From: Kuafuiihalomonas phototrophica
Lineage (GTDB): Bacteria > Myxococcota > Kuafuiibacteriia > Kuafuiibacteriales > Kuafuiibacteriaceae
Direction of reading: 5' to 3'
DNA length: 17,179 nucleotides
Assembly: GCA_031800475.1 (NCBI GenBank)
Contig: DAPKRQ010000151.1
Coordinates: forward strand, 1-17,179
The notes below the pieces were generated by a model. It saw nothing but the letters and a program-made list of their open reading frames with translations, had not been told where the DNA came from and did not search any database. Made by a program: the position numbers and the translations under genes. Within the stretch, counting starts at the first letter, position 1. Each line of letters starts with the position of its first letter. Shown here one piece after another: positions 7,232-15,346 of the stretch.

Positions 7232-8359
7232 ATGGACATTTTCGAGGCGCTCTCGGCCAAGGAGTACGAACAGGTCAACTTCTGCTACGACGCCGGTTCC
7301 GGGCTCAAGGCCATCATCGCCATCCACGACACGAACCTGGGACCCGCGTTGGGGGGCTGCCGAATGCACCCTTACGCTTCCACCGAAGATGCGATTCGAG
7401 ACGTGCTCCGACTGGCCCGTGGCATGACGTTCAAGAGCGCCGCCGCCGGCCTCAACCTGGGGGGCGGAAAGTCCGTGATCATCGGCGACCCCAAGGCCAT
7501 CCGCGGCGACAAGACCGCGCAAGAGCAGCTTTTTCGGGCTTTCGGCCGCTACGTCGAGGGTCTCGGTGGGCGCTACATCACCGCCGAGGACGTGGGGACC
7601 CACGTGCGCGCCATGGAGTGGGTTCGCATGGAGACCAACTGGGTCACGGGCATCTCCCGGGCACTGGGCGGATCTGGCGATCCGTCGCCGGTGACCGCGC
7701 TGGGAACCTTTGCCGGAATGAAGGCCGCCGCCAAGGAGCGCTGGGGCTCGGACAGCCTGGAGGGCAAACACGTGACCGTGCAGGGCGTCGGCGCGGTGGG
7801 CCACCACCTGGTGCGGCTGTTGGCCGAAGCCGGGGCCAAGCTGACGATCTGCGACGTGGACGCGGACAACCTGGCTCGGGTCAGCCGAGACCATACCGTC
7901 GACGTGGTGGACCCGGACCAGATCTTCGACGTGCCGGCCGACATCTTCGCACCCTGTGCCCTGGGGGCCGTCGTCAACGCCCGAACCATCCCTCGCCTGA
8001 AGGTCGAGATCATCGCCGGTTCCGCCAACAACATCCTGGAGAATGAAGAGCGCGACTCGGCGAGCCTCGGTCGGCACGGGATCCTGTATGCGCCCGACTA
8101 CGTGATCAACGCGGGGGGCCTCATCAACGTGGCCAACGAGCTCGAAGGCTACAACCAGCAGCGCGCCCTGCAGCAGGCCGAGTGCATCTACGACATCATC
8201 CTCAACGTCTTCGCCATCGCGAAAAAGAGCGAAATCTCCACCCTGCGGGCCGCGGACGAGCTGGCGATGCAGCGCCTTCGGGCGGTGGGGCAGTTGCGCC
8301 ACGTCTACACGCCCAGCAGCAATGCCCGGCCTCCCCGGCGCTTGGCAGGCATCTCCTGA
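7232..8359 (+). CDS. ldh: Leucine dehydrogenase (Glu/Leu/Phe/Val dehydrogenase family)
   Basis: This enzyme catalyses NAD-dependent reversible oxidative deamination of L-leucine and other branched-chain amino acids to the 2-oxo acids, in the cytoplasm. The product has 375 residues, close to Bacillus/Geobacillus leucine dehydrogenase, with which it shares long phrases (SGLKAIIAIHDT-LGPALGG, AAAGLNLGGGK, RYITAEDVGT, DIFAPCALG, YAPDYVINAGG). Catalytic residues correspond to K68, K80 and D120. The NAD-binding Rossmann signature GVGAVG is at 185-190. Length and LNLGGGK favour leucine over glutamate dehydrogenase; valine or phenylalanine preference cannot be excluded. The ATG at 7232 has no Shine-Dalgarno but lies ten bases after a -10-like element. 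It is followed by an 82-bp convergent gap to the GH1 gene. Probable role is branched-chain amino acid breakdown or supply of branched acyl starters (inference). Confidence 0.93.
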   Translation: MDIFEALSAKEYEQVNFCYDAGSGLKAIIAIHDTNLGPALGGCRMHPYASTEDAIRDVLRLARGMTFKSAAAGLNLGGGKSVIIGDPKAIRGDKTAQEQLFRAFGRYVEGLGGRYITAEDVGTHVRAMEWVRMETNWVTGISRALGGSGDPSPVTALGTFAGMKAAAKERWGSDSLEGKHVTVQGVGAVGHHLVRLLAEAGAKLTICDVDADNLARVSRDHTVDVVDPDQIFDVPADIFAPCALGAVVNARTIPRLKVEIIAGSANNILENEERDSASLGRHGILYAPDYVINAGGLINVANELEGYNQQRALQQAECIYDIILNVFAIAKKSEISTLRAADELAMQRLRAVGQLRHVYTPSSNARPPRRLAGIS

Positions 8360-8441
8360 ACCCGGCGCCGCTGGGAGGGCTTCGCCCCCCGGGCGACCCT
8401 GGGCGGGCTGCTGCCACCTTTCGAAGAACCTCTGCCGGGAC

Positions 8442-9785
8442 TCAGATCGGTCCCGCGCCGGGCATCACGGGCTTCGGTTGCCCGGACACCACCTGGGCGG
8501 GCGGCCGCCGCTCGGGCAGCGACCTCCGCCGGATGATGTCCCGGAAAACAGGCACGGCCGACGTGGGAGCCCGCTTCAGGCTGGGACGCTCCACCCGGTA
8601 CAGGCCGAACCGGGGGCCGAAACCTTCGAGCCACTCGAAGTTGTCGACCAGCGACCAGTGCAGGTAACCCCGCACATCGACTCCGGCCTCGATCGAACGC
8701 TGGACCGCCGCCAGGTGGTCGACCAAAAACCGGGCCCGGCGCGTGTCGTCTCGGTCGTCGATGCCGTTTTCGGTCACCCACAGCGGCAAGCCGTAGCGGG
8801 ACATGTCGCGGAGCGCTTCCGCGAGCCCATCCGGGTGAATCTCCCAGCCGAGATCGCTCACCCCGTGGGGGGTGCGGCCGTCGAAAAACGAAGCCAGCCG
8901 GGACCCGCCGCTTCGTTTGAGTGGATCAAGCCGAACGTAGACTCGGGTGTAGTAGTTGACCCCGATGAAGTCCAGGGCCCCTTCGCCCCCGTCCAGGGGC
9001 CGGGACAGCTCGAACCCACCGGGGAGTTCTAGGGCGATCTTCCCGGAGGTGAGGGCGGTCGGAATCACGTGGTTGTAGGCCCGATCCACCTGTTCGGTCA
9101 GCCAACGATCGGAACCGAGGGGCCGCTCTGGCGCGAACCGCAAGACGTTCTTGGCGATCCCACAAGCCGCGTCGGGCCGCACCTGCCGGATCACCTGCCG
9201 GGCTTCCAGGTAGCCGCGAAGCAGGGTGGGCAAGGCCACGGCAAAGCGGGCGAAGCGCTTTTCGCCGGGTGGCACCACGCCGGTCAGGGTGCCTCCCAAA
9301 AGCCACACCAGGGGCTCATTCAAGATGGTGAACCAGCGGACCCGGTCGCCGAAGGCTTCCATCATGCGAGCCACGAAGGCGGCAAAGCGTCCAGGCGCTT
9401 GGCTGGCCACCTCGTGCCAGGGGCACAGGCGGTGAAACCACGGAGGATGGGTGAAGTGCAGGAAGGTGACCACCGGCTCGATGCCCCGGTCCGCGAGCCG
9501 GTGGACCCAAAACGCATAGCGGTCGATGGCCGCTTGGTCGAAGCGCCCGGGCTCCGGCTCCACCCGGGCCCACTCGACGCTCAGGCGGTACGCCGTGGCT
9601 CCCAGGTCCTGCAGCAGTTCGAAGTCGGCCTCGGCCCGACGCCAGTGGTCGACCGCCCGACCGCAGCGGACCGATGGGTCGAGCAACCGGCCTTGCCGCT
9701 CCCACTGGCTCCAGTCGTTCTCGATCCCACCTTCGACCTGGTAGGCGCTGGTGGCGCATCCGAAGTGAAACTCGGGAGCAAACAT
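8442..9785 (-). CDS. Family GH1 beta-glycosidase (beta-glucosidase-like)
   Basis: A retaining glycoside hydrolase of family 1, hydrolysing beta-glucosides, galactosides or related sugars. The product has 447 residues, the normal single-domain (beta/alpha)8 length. The N-terminal phrase FHFGCATSAYQVEGG (7-20) carries the family Q16 that binds the glycone. The acid/base is E157 in TILNEP, the nucleophile is E339 in VTENG, NYYT is at 277-280, and HWSLVDNFEW (376-385) is the conserved sugar-binding end. No signal peptide is seen, so it should be cytoplasmic. The last 25 residues are Pro-rich and probably disordered. The ATG at 9785 has an AAGGGG ribosome site. It is monocistronic as seen, with no sugar transporter or regulator nearby, so the substrate cannot be inferred. 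Confidence 0.94.
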   Translation of the reverse strand: MFAPEFHFGCATSAYQVEGGIENDWSQWERQGRLLDPSVRCGRAVDHWRRAEADFELLQDLGATAYRLSVEWARVEPEPGRFDQAAIDRYAFWVHRLADRGIEPVVTFLHFTHPPWFHRLCPWHEVASQAPGRFAAFVARMMEAFGDRVRWFTILNEPLVWLLGGTLTGVVPPGEKRFARFAVALPTLLRGYLEARQVIRQVRPDAACGIAKNVLRFAPERPLGSDRWLTEQVDRAYNHVIPTALTSGKIALELPGGFELSRPLDGGEGALDFIGVNYYTRVYVRLDPLKRSGGSRLASFFDGRTPHGVSDLGWEIHPDGLAEALRDMSRYGLPLWVTENGIDDRDDTRRARFLVDHLAAVQRSIEAGVDVRGYLHWSLVDNFEWLEGFGPRFGLYRVERPSLKRAPTSAVPVFRDIIRRRSLPERRPPAQVVSGQPKPVMPGAGPI

Positions 9786-9849
9786 CCCGCCCCTTCACCC
9801 CCTGCGCTCCCCGAAGCCGGCGGGCAAGCCAGATGGACCGGACGGATCC

Positions 9850-9989
9850 ACCTCGGGTGTCGCTGAGGGGTTGTCGCGGGCCGACCTCGGGTGTCGCCCT
9901 CGAAGGGTGTCGCCTGTCGGCTCCGTCGCCGCGGCGGGAGCGGACCTCGGGTGTCGCCTGTCGGCCCCGACGCCGCGGCGGGAGCGGAC
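9850..9989. repeat. Intergenic direct repeats (14-bp x3, 41-bp x2)
   Basis: In the 248-bp gap between the GH1 gene and the calcium-loop protein gene, ACCTCGGGTGTCGC occurs exactly at 9850-9863, 9884-9897 and 9944-9957. A longer unit at 9905-9945 recurs at 9949-9989 with two mismatches, a 44-bp period. A degenerate part-copy (GGGTTGTCGC) lies near 9868. No gene, promoter or clear hairpin was found in this spacer. A related string in reverse orientation is at 15001. Confidence 0.85.
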
Positions 9990-10033
9990 CCCGGCGCTTC
10001 CGCCTGGGCCCTCCCGTTCGCCAGAGTGGACGC

Positions 10034-11392
10034 TCAGTTGTGCATCTTGAACCAGATGTCGGCCATGGTTCCCCATCCGCCATCGACGGTGGTGAACCCT
10101 GCTCCCTGCCGTCTGGTCAGGGAGTTCCCTCGACCGTCGAAGTCGTGGGTGGTGCGGGTGGTGGCGGCGTTGCCGAGCTCGATGCTGTTGAGCCCCTTCT
10201 CGGCGAAGGAAACGCTCTGACCGTTCAGGCCCCCCGCGCTCACCTGCAAGCCCGTCTGCTGCTCCAGCACCGACAGATCTCGCGCGCTCAGGGTGGTGTC
10301 GGAGCCCCCGACCAAACCGAAACGCGAGGCGAGGGCATAGAGCGCCTCGAAGCCATCCTTGTACTGGCCGTGGACGCCGAACCGGCTCAGATCCGCGTTG
10401 TCCCCGAGCAGCTCGGTGCCGTTTTCGCCCGAGACCCCGTCGCCGTCGGCGTCGAACCGAAGGAGAAGGTCGCCTTCATCCACGTCGTTGACCGTGTCGA
10501 GGCTTCCGTCCCCATCGATGTCGAACTGCACCTTCTCGTCCGAGGTGAACTTGCCGTCGCCGTCGAAATCCAAGGACAGGGGGCTCGCCAGGTCGGCGGT
10601 CTTGTTGATGGCCTTCATGTAGTCCGGGTCGCAGAAGTCGAGCTGCACCGGGCAGTGGTAGCAGGGCACGCACCAGGTCGGCTGCCCGCTCCAGTCGAGC
10701 ATGCGGCCCGAGCGAACGGTTTTCACCGACTGCTCCACGATGGTGTCCAGCATCAGTTCCGCGGTGGCGTCCTTTTCCTTGCCGCCCTTGATGTTGCTGT
10801 CGAACACCTGATTCAGGATGGCCCGCGGATTGGAGCTGCCGGCCTGTTCATTCAGCCAGCCACGGAAAATCTGGGTCGCCTCCTGATCGCTCGACGCCCG
10901 GGCCATGCGATTGGCAACCTCGGGGGGCACCGTGATCTTGCTGTTTCCCACGCCCGCCGAACCCCCGACGGTCGCCCGGGGACCGGAGGTGTTGCGCAAG
11001 TGGTTGATGGTGGCCTCGAGCCGCTTTTCATCCTTGTTGCCCCAGTTGTGGTCGCTCAGCTCCCGCGACAGGGACTCGATGTCGTTGCCATGTCGCCGAA
11101 CCAGGTCGTCGACGCGGCTTCCGCTCCCGAACTGGCCAAAACCCACCTGGCCGGACAAATGGGGCGTCGGGTTGATGCGGGGCGCCAGGGCTTGAAAGAG
11201 CCCCATCATGAACCCTTGGGCGAAGTTTTGATGGAAATCGTTGAAGTTCGGAAACGGCTGAAAGCCGAACGGATCGGGCCAGCTCGGGATCTGGGGCAGC
11301 TGCGGGAACGGCGTGGGAAAGCTGCCGCCGGGCAAGATACCGTGGTTCATGTAGCTTTGTTGAACGTTCATGTTCATGTGGATGTAGCTCAT
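10034..11392 (-). CDS. Large protein with EF-hand-like calcium loops and an RTX-associated C-terminal module
   Basis: The product has 452 residues. Residues 1-80 are rich in Met, Phe, Pro and Asn without a signal peptide or TM helix. About 90-225 is a helical region of unknown fold. A cysteine cluster (C241, C244, C247, C254; pattern CxxCxxC-x6-C) may bind metal. Three DxDxDG loops start at D275, D291 and D314, and a degenerate one (DFDGRG) at D417. The order LDFDGDG, FDIDGDG, DADGDG, GTELLGD, DGFEAL and a final ADIWF matches the calcium-binding module seen near the C-terminus of many RTX-type exoproteins (from family memory). The ATG at 11392 follows a GAGGAG ribosome site. The gene lies 31 bp after the preceding unknown gene, so they probably form one unit. 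It may be exported by a non-Sec route; function unknown. Confidence 0.88.
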   Translation of the reverse strand: MSYIHMNMNVQQSYMNHGILPGGSFPTPFPQLPQIPSWPDPFGFQPFPNFNDFHQNFAQGFMMGLFQALAPRINPTPHLSGQVGFGQFGSGSRVDDLVRRHGNDIESLSRELSDHNWGNKDEKRLEATINHLRNTSGPRATVGGSAGVGNSKITVPPEVANRMARASSDQEATQIFRGWLNEQAGSSNPRAILNQVFDSNIKGGKEKDATAELMLDTIVEQSVKTVRSGRMLDWSGQPTWCVPCYHCPVQLDFCDPDYMKAINKTADLASPLSLDFDGDGKFTSDEKVQFDIDGDGSLDTVNDVDEGDLLLRFDADGDGVSGENGTELLGDNADLSRFGVHGQYKDGFEALYALASRFGLVGGSDTTLSARDLSVLEQQTGLQVSAGGLNGQSVSFAEKGLNSIELGNAATTRTTHDFDGRGNSLTRRQGAGFTTVDGGWGTMADIWFKMHN

Positions 11393-11423
11393 CTCGAAGT
11401 CTCCTCGATGGGGTGCGAATCCT

Positions 11424-11924
11424 TCACTTGAAGATCTGTTTTCCGGGTTGGCGGGCCTTCTGAAGGTCTTGGGCGGTGATCCGCGCGCCCCGCGGGCGGG
11501 CCGCAGGCGCGGCCGGGGCGGCGGTGAGGCCGCGATCCTGGCCCAGGGCTCGGGCGCGCTCGCGGGCCGAGGCCCGGGCGGAGAGGTCGCTGGCCGCTTC
11601 CGATGCGAATCCCTCGAGGGCTGCCAGCAGTTCCGGGTCGATCTGTTGGCCCTCGACCGCCTGGGCCAACTGCTCGGGGCTCGGGTCCCGGGGCAAGCCA
11701 AGCTCGGTGAAAACCGCTGCCAGCAACGGCGCTTGCCCGGACAGGTCCAACTGCGGGCCTGCGCGCAACAGGGTGGCGGCCACCAGCAGACATAGGTCTC
11801 GGGTGGCGAAGCGCGGCTGTCCGTTTTCGTCGGTGGCCTGCATCAGGGCCCCGAGCTCGGTGGCCACGTCGTCGCGGGGAGCCGCGATGCGATCCAGTGT
11901 GACGTCGGGGGTCCCGGTGGCCAT
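11424..11924 (-). CDS. Unknown 166-residue helical protein, first gene of a pair
   Basis: No family recognised. From the ATG at 11924 the product has 166 residues, largely predicted helical, with a leucine/alanine-rich core at about 42-110 and no signal peptide or TM helix. Residues 111-150 are Ala/Arg/Pro-rich and probably flexible. The tail (AQDLQKARQPGKQIFK) is basic. The frame stays open upstream to 12368, but that part has the composition of noncoding GC-rich DNA, and MATGTPDVTL is a natural start. No Shine-Dalgarno is visible; the sequence before it is unusually AT-rich for the window (GATAAACACAAACATC) and may hold a promoter. Its position 31 bp before the calcium-loop gene suggests a partner, for example a chaperone or co-exported protein (inference only). 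Confidence 0.72.
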   Translation of the reverse strand: MATGTPDVTLDRIAAPRDDVATELGALMQATDENGQPRFATRDLCLLVAATLLRAGPQLDLSGQAPLLAAVFTELGLPRDPSPEQLAQAVEGQQIDPELLAALEGFASEAASDLSARASARERARALGQDRGLTAAPAAPAARPRGARITAQDLQKARQPGKQIFK

Positions 11925-12353
11925 GATGTTTGTGTTTATCGGGCGCAATCCTCGACCGTTTCTCGAAATCGACCCGAGGCGGGATCCCGAGAACCCGTCG
12001 TGCTCTCGAAGGGAACCGCACCCGAGCTCGCTTCCGCCACACACCGGGCACCCACTTGCCCATCGCGTATCGACCCCCGTCGGGCCCGTCGGGATGCCGC
12101 GCGGCCCGCATGGCCGAAGCACCTCCGCCCCTGCCCGTGCCCGGCGATCCCGTCGCCCGACCCGGCTTTCCGGGTGTGCCAGGGAGGAGGACATCGAACT
12201 TCGGTGGCGCGCGGGACCGCGGTGGCAGGGGGGAAGGGTGAAGCGGTGCAGGGCCGCCAGCGCCGACCGACGGACGGCCCGGCGCACCGCTCGCAAGGGC
12301 GATATCTCGGGAGGGCTACATCGCGGCAGCCAGAGGCATCGTCCGGGACGGGG
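11925..12353. other. Long stretch without a convincing gene
   Basis: Together with the repeats that follow, this makes 591 bp between the lon stop and the start at 11924. Open frames exist on both strands, but their products are Arg/Pro/Gly-rich with no conserved phrases and no ribosome sites. The segment next to 11924 must contain the promoter of the downstream pair; I could not identify a good -35. A perfect 10-bp palindrome CGGGATCCCG lies at 11980-11989. Confidence 0.6.
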
Positions 12354-12482
12354 AACCCGGAGGGGCACCCCGGGGGAGGACCCCGGGGGAGGACCCCGGG
12401 GGAGGACCCCGGGGGAGGACCCCGGGGGAGGACCCCGGAGGAGGACCCCGGAGGAGGAACCCGGAGGAGGAACCCGGAGGAG
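12354..12482. repeat. 13-bp GC-rich tandem repeat (minisatellite), about 10 units
   Basis: The unit is ACCCCGGGGGAGG. Units at 12367-12431 are five exact copies. Two further copies (12432-12457) carry one substitution, and two more (12458-12482) carry two, the last lacking one base. A divergent unit precedes at 12354-12366. Each core unit contains the palindrome CCCCGGGG, so the array can form hairpins, and the plus strand is G-rich. The period of 13 is not a multiple of three, which argues against a coding role. Confidence 0.95.
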
Positions 12483-12483
12483 A

Positions 12484-12535
12484 ACCTCAGGAGGGCGGAG
12501 CCTCGGAGGAGGACCTCAGGAGGGCGGAACCTCGG
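12484..12535. repeat. 29-bp-period duplication covering the lon 3' end
   Basis: Bases 12484-12506 match 12513-12535 at 22 of 23 positions. The right copy encodes the last codons and TGA of lon; the left copy is an echo of it, including the TGA, just beyond the gene. It joins directly to the 13-bp array. Confidence 0.9.
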
Positions 12536-14921
12536 GCTCCGGGCCTTCCTTCGCCGGCGCCAGTTTCGGCGGGAATCGCTCGGGCGGACGCTCCAGGGCG
12601 ATGTCCAAGACCTCGTCCACCCGCTTCACGAAGTGGAAGTTGAGCCGCTCCTGAATCTCTTGCGGCACCTCGAACAGGTCTTTCCGGTTGCGCTCGGGCA
12701 GGATCACCTCGGTGACGCCGCTTCGCAGGGCCGCCAGCACCTTCTCTTTGATGCCGCCCACCGGAAGGACCGTGCCGCGCAAGGTGATCTCGCCGGTCAT
12801 GGCCACGTCGCTTCGGACCTTGATGCCCGTGACCAAGGAGGTGAGGGCCGTGATCATGGTGACCCCGGCCGACGGACCGTCCTTGGGAATGCTGCCCGCG
12901 GGCACGTGGACGTGGATGTCGTTCTTCTCCCAGAAGTTTTCCGCCAGACCGAACTCCGGTGAACGGGTCCGCAGGTAACTTTGGGCCGCCTGGGCCGACT
13001 CCTTCATCACGTTGCCGAGCTGGCCGGTCAGGGTGAGACCCCCTTTGCCGCCCATCTTGGTGGCTTCGATGAACAGGATGTCCCCGCCGGCAGCCGTCCA
13101 AGCCAAGCCGGTGGCTACACCGGGCATCTCGGTGCGCTGCGCAACCTCGTTGTAGAACTTCTCCGGGCCCAGGTACTCGGTCAAGTCGTCCTTTTGAACG
13201 ACCGTCTTCTCCTCTTTGCCTTCGGCCACCAGCACCGCCACGCCCCGAACCACCGAGGTCACGGTCCGTTCCAGGTTTCGAACGCCCGCTTCGCGGGTGT
13301 AGTCGACGATGATGCTGGTCAAGGCTTCGTCCGACAGCTCGATGTGATCGTCGGTCAGCCCGTGGGCCTCCAGGACCTTCGGGAACAGGTGCCGCATGGC
13401 GATGTGCGACTTTTCCTCATGCGTGTAGCCTGGGATCTCCAACACTTCCATCCGGTCCTTCAGGGCCGGCGGAATCGGGTCGAGCTGGTTGGCCGTGGCA
13501 ATGAAGAGCACCTTCGAAAGGTCGAAGGGAACCTCCAGGTAGTGATCCGAGAAGGTGTGGTTTTGTTCGGGGTCGAGCACCTCGAGCAGCGCCGACGCCG
13601 GATCCCCCCGAAAGTCGTAAGACAGCTTGTCGATCTCGTCGAGAACGATGACCGGGTTCGCCGTGCCGGCCTTCTTGAGCCCCTGAACGATACGGCCGGG
13701 AAGAGCGCCCACGTAGGTCCGCCGGTGACCGCGGATCTCCGCCTCGTCTCGCACGCCACCCAGCGAAATCCGGTGAAACTTGCGACCCAGGGTCTCGGCG
13801 ATCGATGCGCCGAGCGAGGTCTTTCCCACGCCCGGTGGTCCCACCATGCACAGGATGGGCCCCTTCATGTCGTCTTTCAGCTTTCGCACCGCCAGGTACT
13901 CGACGATGCGCTTTTTCACCTTCTCGAGTCCGTAGTGCCGTTCGTCCAGAAGCTTTCGCGCTTCCTGAATGTCCAGGGTGTCCTTGGTGGTCTTCTGCCA
14001 CGGAAGGTCGGCGAACCACTCGAGGTACGTGCGACCGACCGTATACTCGGAAGAACTCGATGGCATCTGCCGGAGCCGACGCAGCTCCTTTCGAGATATC
14101 TTTTCCGCCTCGGGCGGAAGCCCCGCGTTCTTGAGCTTCTGCTCGAGTTCGTCCAGGTCCCCCTCGGTCCCGTCGGCCTCCCCGAGCTCTTCCTTGATCG
14201 CCTTCAGCTGCTGCCGAAGATAGTACTCCCGTTGGGTCTTGTTCATCTCGCCCTTCACCTGGGAGTCGATCTTGTTGCTGAGCTTCAAGACCTCGAGCTT
14301 ACGGTGAAGAAGTTCCAGCACGTTCTCCAGGCGCTGGGAGACCTCGATCATGTTCAGGACTTCCATCTTCTCTTCGACGGACACGTCCATGTTGGCGGCG
14401 ATCAGGTCTGCCAGGTGACCGGGGTCGTCGATGCCCTCCACGAACTGCGCGGCTCCGGACGGGATTTCGGGCATCAGGCCCACGACCTCCCGGGCGGCCT
14501 TCTTGACGTTCATGACCAGCGCTTCGATCTTCACCGGGTCGGCGTTGATGTCCTGCACCTCCACGACCCGCGCCCGCAGGTAGGGGCTGGTCTGGGTCAG
14601 GCCCAGGACCCGAAAGCGCTTGATGCCTTGCAGCACCAGGTGAAAACCCTCTTCCCCCGCCTTGAGCGCTTTGACGATCCGACCGGTCGTCCCCATGGCG
14701 TACATGTCGTCGGACCCTGGGTCGTCCACGGACCCGTCTTTCTGCGCGACGATGCCGATGGGCTCTCCCGAGTCCTCGACGGCTTTGACCATGGCCAGCG
14801 TCTTGGGACGCCCGACGGAAATGGGCATGATGCTGCCCGGGAAGAACACCGAGTTGCGAAGCGGCAGAATGGGAATCTCGATCCCCTGTCCGTCGCCTTG
14901 TCCTAATTTACCTTGGGCCAC
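12516..14921 (-). CDS. lon: ATP-dependent protease LonA
   Basis: This cytoplasmic AAA+ serine protease degrades misfolded and regulatory proteins. The 801-residue product is of full LonA length. The N-terminal substrate-binding domain spans about 15-205, followed by a coiled helical linker to about 310. Walker A GPPGVGKT is at 361-368 and Walker B VIVLDEID at 424-431. The protease domain (about 595-778) has catalytic S684 in KDGPSAG and K726 in GGIKEK. All catalytic parts are intact. The C-terminal 20 residues are Pro/Glu-rich, and the last codons lie in a duplicated sequence. The start is GTG at 14921 with a strong GAGGAG ribosome site. Delta/myxobacterial genomes can carry two lon genes (lonV, lonD in Myxococcus); which one this corresponds to cannot be decided here. 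Confidence 0.97.
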   Translation of the reverse strand: MAQGKLGQGDGQGIEIPILPLRNSVFFPGSIMPISVGRPKTLAMVKAVEDSGEPIGIVAQKDGSVDDPGSDDMYAMGTTGRIVKALKAGEEGFHLVLQGIKRFRVLGLTQTSPYLRARVVEVQDINADPVKIEALVMNVKKAAREVVGLMPEIPSGAAQFVEGIDDPGHLADLIAANMDVSVEEKMEVLNMIEVSQRLENVLELLHRKLEVLKLSNKIDSQVKGEMNKTQREYYLRQQLKAIKEELGEADGTEGDLDELEQKLKNAGLPPEAEKISRKELRRLRQMPSSSSEYTVGRTYLEWFADLPWQKTTKDTLDIQEARKLLDERHYGLEKVKKRIVEYLAVRKLKDDMKGPILCMVGPPGVGKTSLGASIAETLGRKFHRISLGGVRDEAEIRGHRRTYVGALPGRIVQGLKKAGTANPVIVLDEIDKLSYDFRGDPASALLEVLDPEQNHTFSDHYLEVPFDLSKVLFIATANQLDPIPPALKDRMEVLEIPGYTHEEKSHIAMRHLFPKVLEAHGLTDDHIELSDEALTSIIVDYTREAGVRNLERTVTSVVRGVAVLVAEGKEEKTVVQKDDLTEYLGPEKFYNEVAQRTEMPGVATGLAWTAAGGDILFIEATKMGGKGGLTLTGQLGNVMKESAQAAQSYLRTRSPEFGLAENFWEKNDIHVHVPAGSIPKDGPSAGVTMITALTSLVTGIKVRSDVAMTGEITLRGTVLPVGGIKEKVLAALRSGVTEVILPERNRKDLFEVPQEIQERLNFHFVKRVDEVLDIALERPPERFPPKLAPAKEGPEPEVPPS

Positions 14922-14939
14922 ACAAATCTCCTCTAGGGA

Positions 14940-14969
14940 GGTCTAGACACTCGGCGGGCCGGCGTCCAA
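14940..14969 (-). promoter_or_regulatory. Putative promoter of lon
   Basis: Minus strand TTGGAC (14969-14964), 18-bp spacer, TAGACC (14945-14940). Transcription would begin near 14933, immediately before the GAGGAG ribosome site, giving a leader of roughly 12 nt. No heat-shock CIRCE-type inverted repeat was seen. Confidence 0.45.
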
Positions 14970-15161
14970 TCCCGCCGACCTTCTCTTCTCGCTTTTCACC
15001 AGCGACACCCCGAGGGATGGCTCGAAACCCCCGAAGCCGAACGATATGGCTCGTTTTGATACCGGCGCGACTCCGTCCGAAGCGAAGGAAGGGAGGTCGA
15101 ACCTGGGCGACCCAACGCGACGGCGGGATGCGTCGAGCTCTCGCCGACCTGCCGATCCGGC

Positions 15162-15323
15162 TCAGGAAGCCGAAGTCTGGGGTTTGCGGGGCAGGACGTT
15201 CCCGAACAATTCGGCTTCGCTGCGGGTCGTGCCGTCGCGCTCCCGCACCTTTTTGGCGGTCTTGCCGAAGTCACGGGCTTTGGCCTGACGTTGTTTTTCG
15301 GTCTTTTGGGTGTTGGAAGCCAC
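15162..15323 (-). CDS. Small basic 53-residue hypothetical protein
   Basis: This frame starts with GTG at 15323 and encodes 53 residues beginning MASNTQKTEKQRQAKARDFG and ending LPRKPQTSAS. It is very hydrophilic, with 13 Lys/Arg, a likely helix at about 6-32 and no TM segment or signal. I know no family. Support for it being real: GGAG 11 bases upstream of the start, a promoter-like site at 15347-15375 at the right distance, and a protein-like composition without the Arg/Pro excess of shadow frames. It lies between lon (241 bp downstream, same strand) and the divergent kinase. A role in nucleic-acid binding is possible from charge alone. Confidence 0.6.
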   Translation of the reverse strand: MASNTQKTEKQRQAKARDFGKTAKKVRERDGTTRSEAELFGNVLPRKPQTSAS

Positions 15324-15346
15324 GGCGGTCCGCTCCGGAGCGCGGA

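Noticed and set aside
8373..8390. Possible terminator in the ldh/GH1 convergent gap
   Set aside because: GGAGGGC-TTC-GCCCCCC can form a short hairpin with one mismatch, but no T-run follows on either strand.
9674..11431. 585-residue plus-strand frame
   Set aside because: Antisense to the calcium-loop gene and the 5' end of GH1; the Ca-loop frame has a ribosome site and motifs.
11990..12060. tRNA-like sequence on the minus strand
   Set aside because: A GGTTCCCTTCGAGAGC string looked like a T-arm, but the T-stem, acceptor stem and anticodon arm cannot be paired.
12000..12962. 320-residue plus-strand frame with GRTPGEDPGGGPR repeats
   Set aside because: The repeat peptide is only the 13-bp array read over three units. 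The frame then continues antisense into lon, and there is no ribosome site or homologous phrase.
12981..14906. 641-residue plus-strand frame
   Set aside because: Antisense shadow of lon; no recognisable domain.
15090..15161. tRNA-like sequence on the minus strand (CAGGTTCGACC)
   Set aside because: The GTTCGA loop is present, but the flanking bases do not form a T-stem and no acceptor stem closes.
14996..15274. 92-residue minus-strand frame
   Set aside because: It overlaps the better-supported 53-residue frame and has Ser/Arg/Pro-rich shadow composition.
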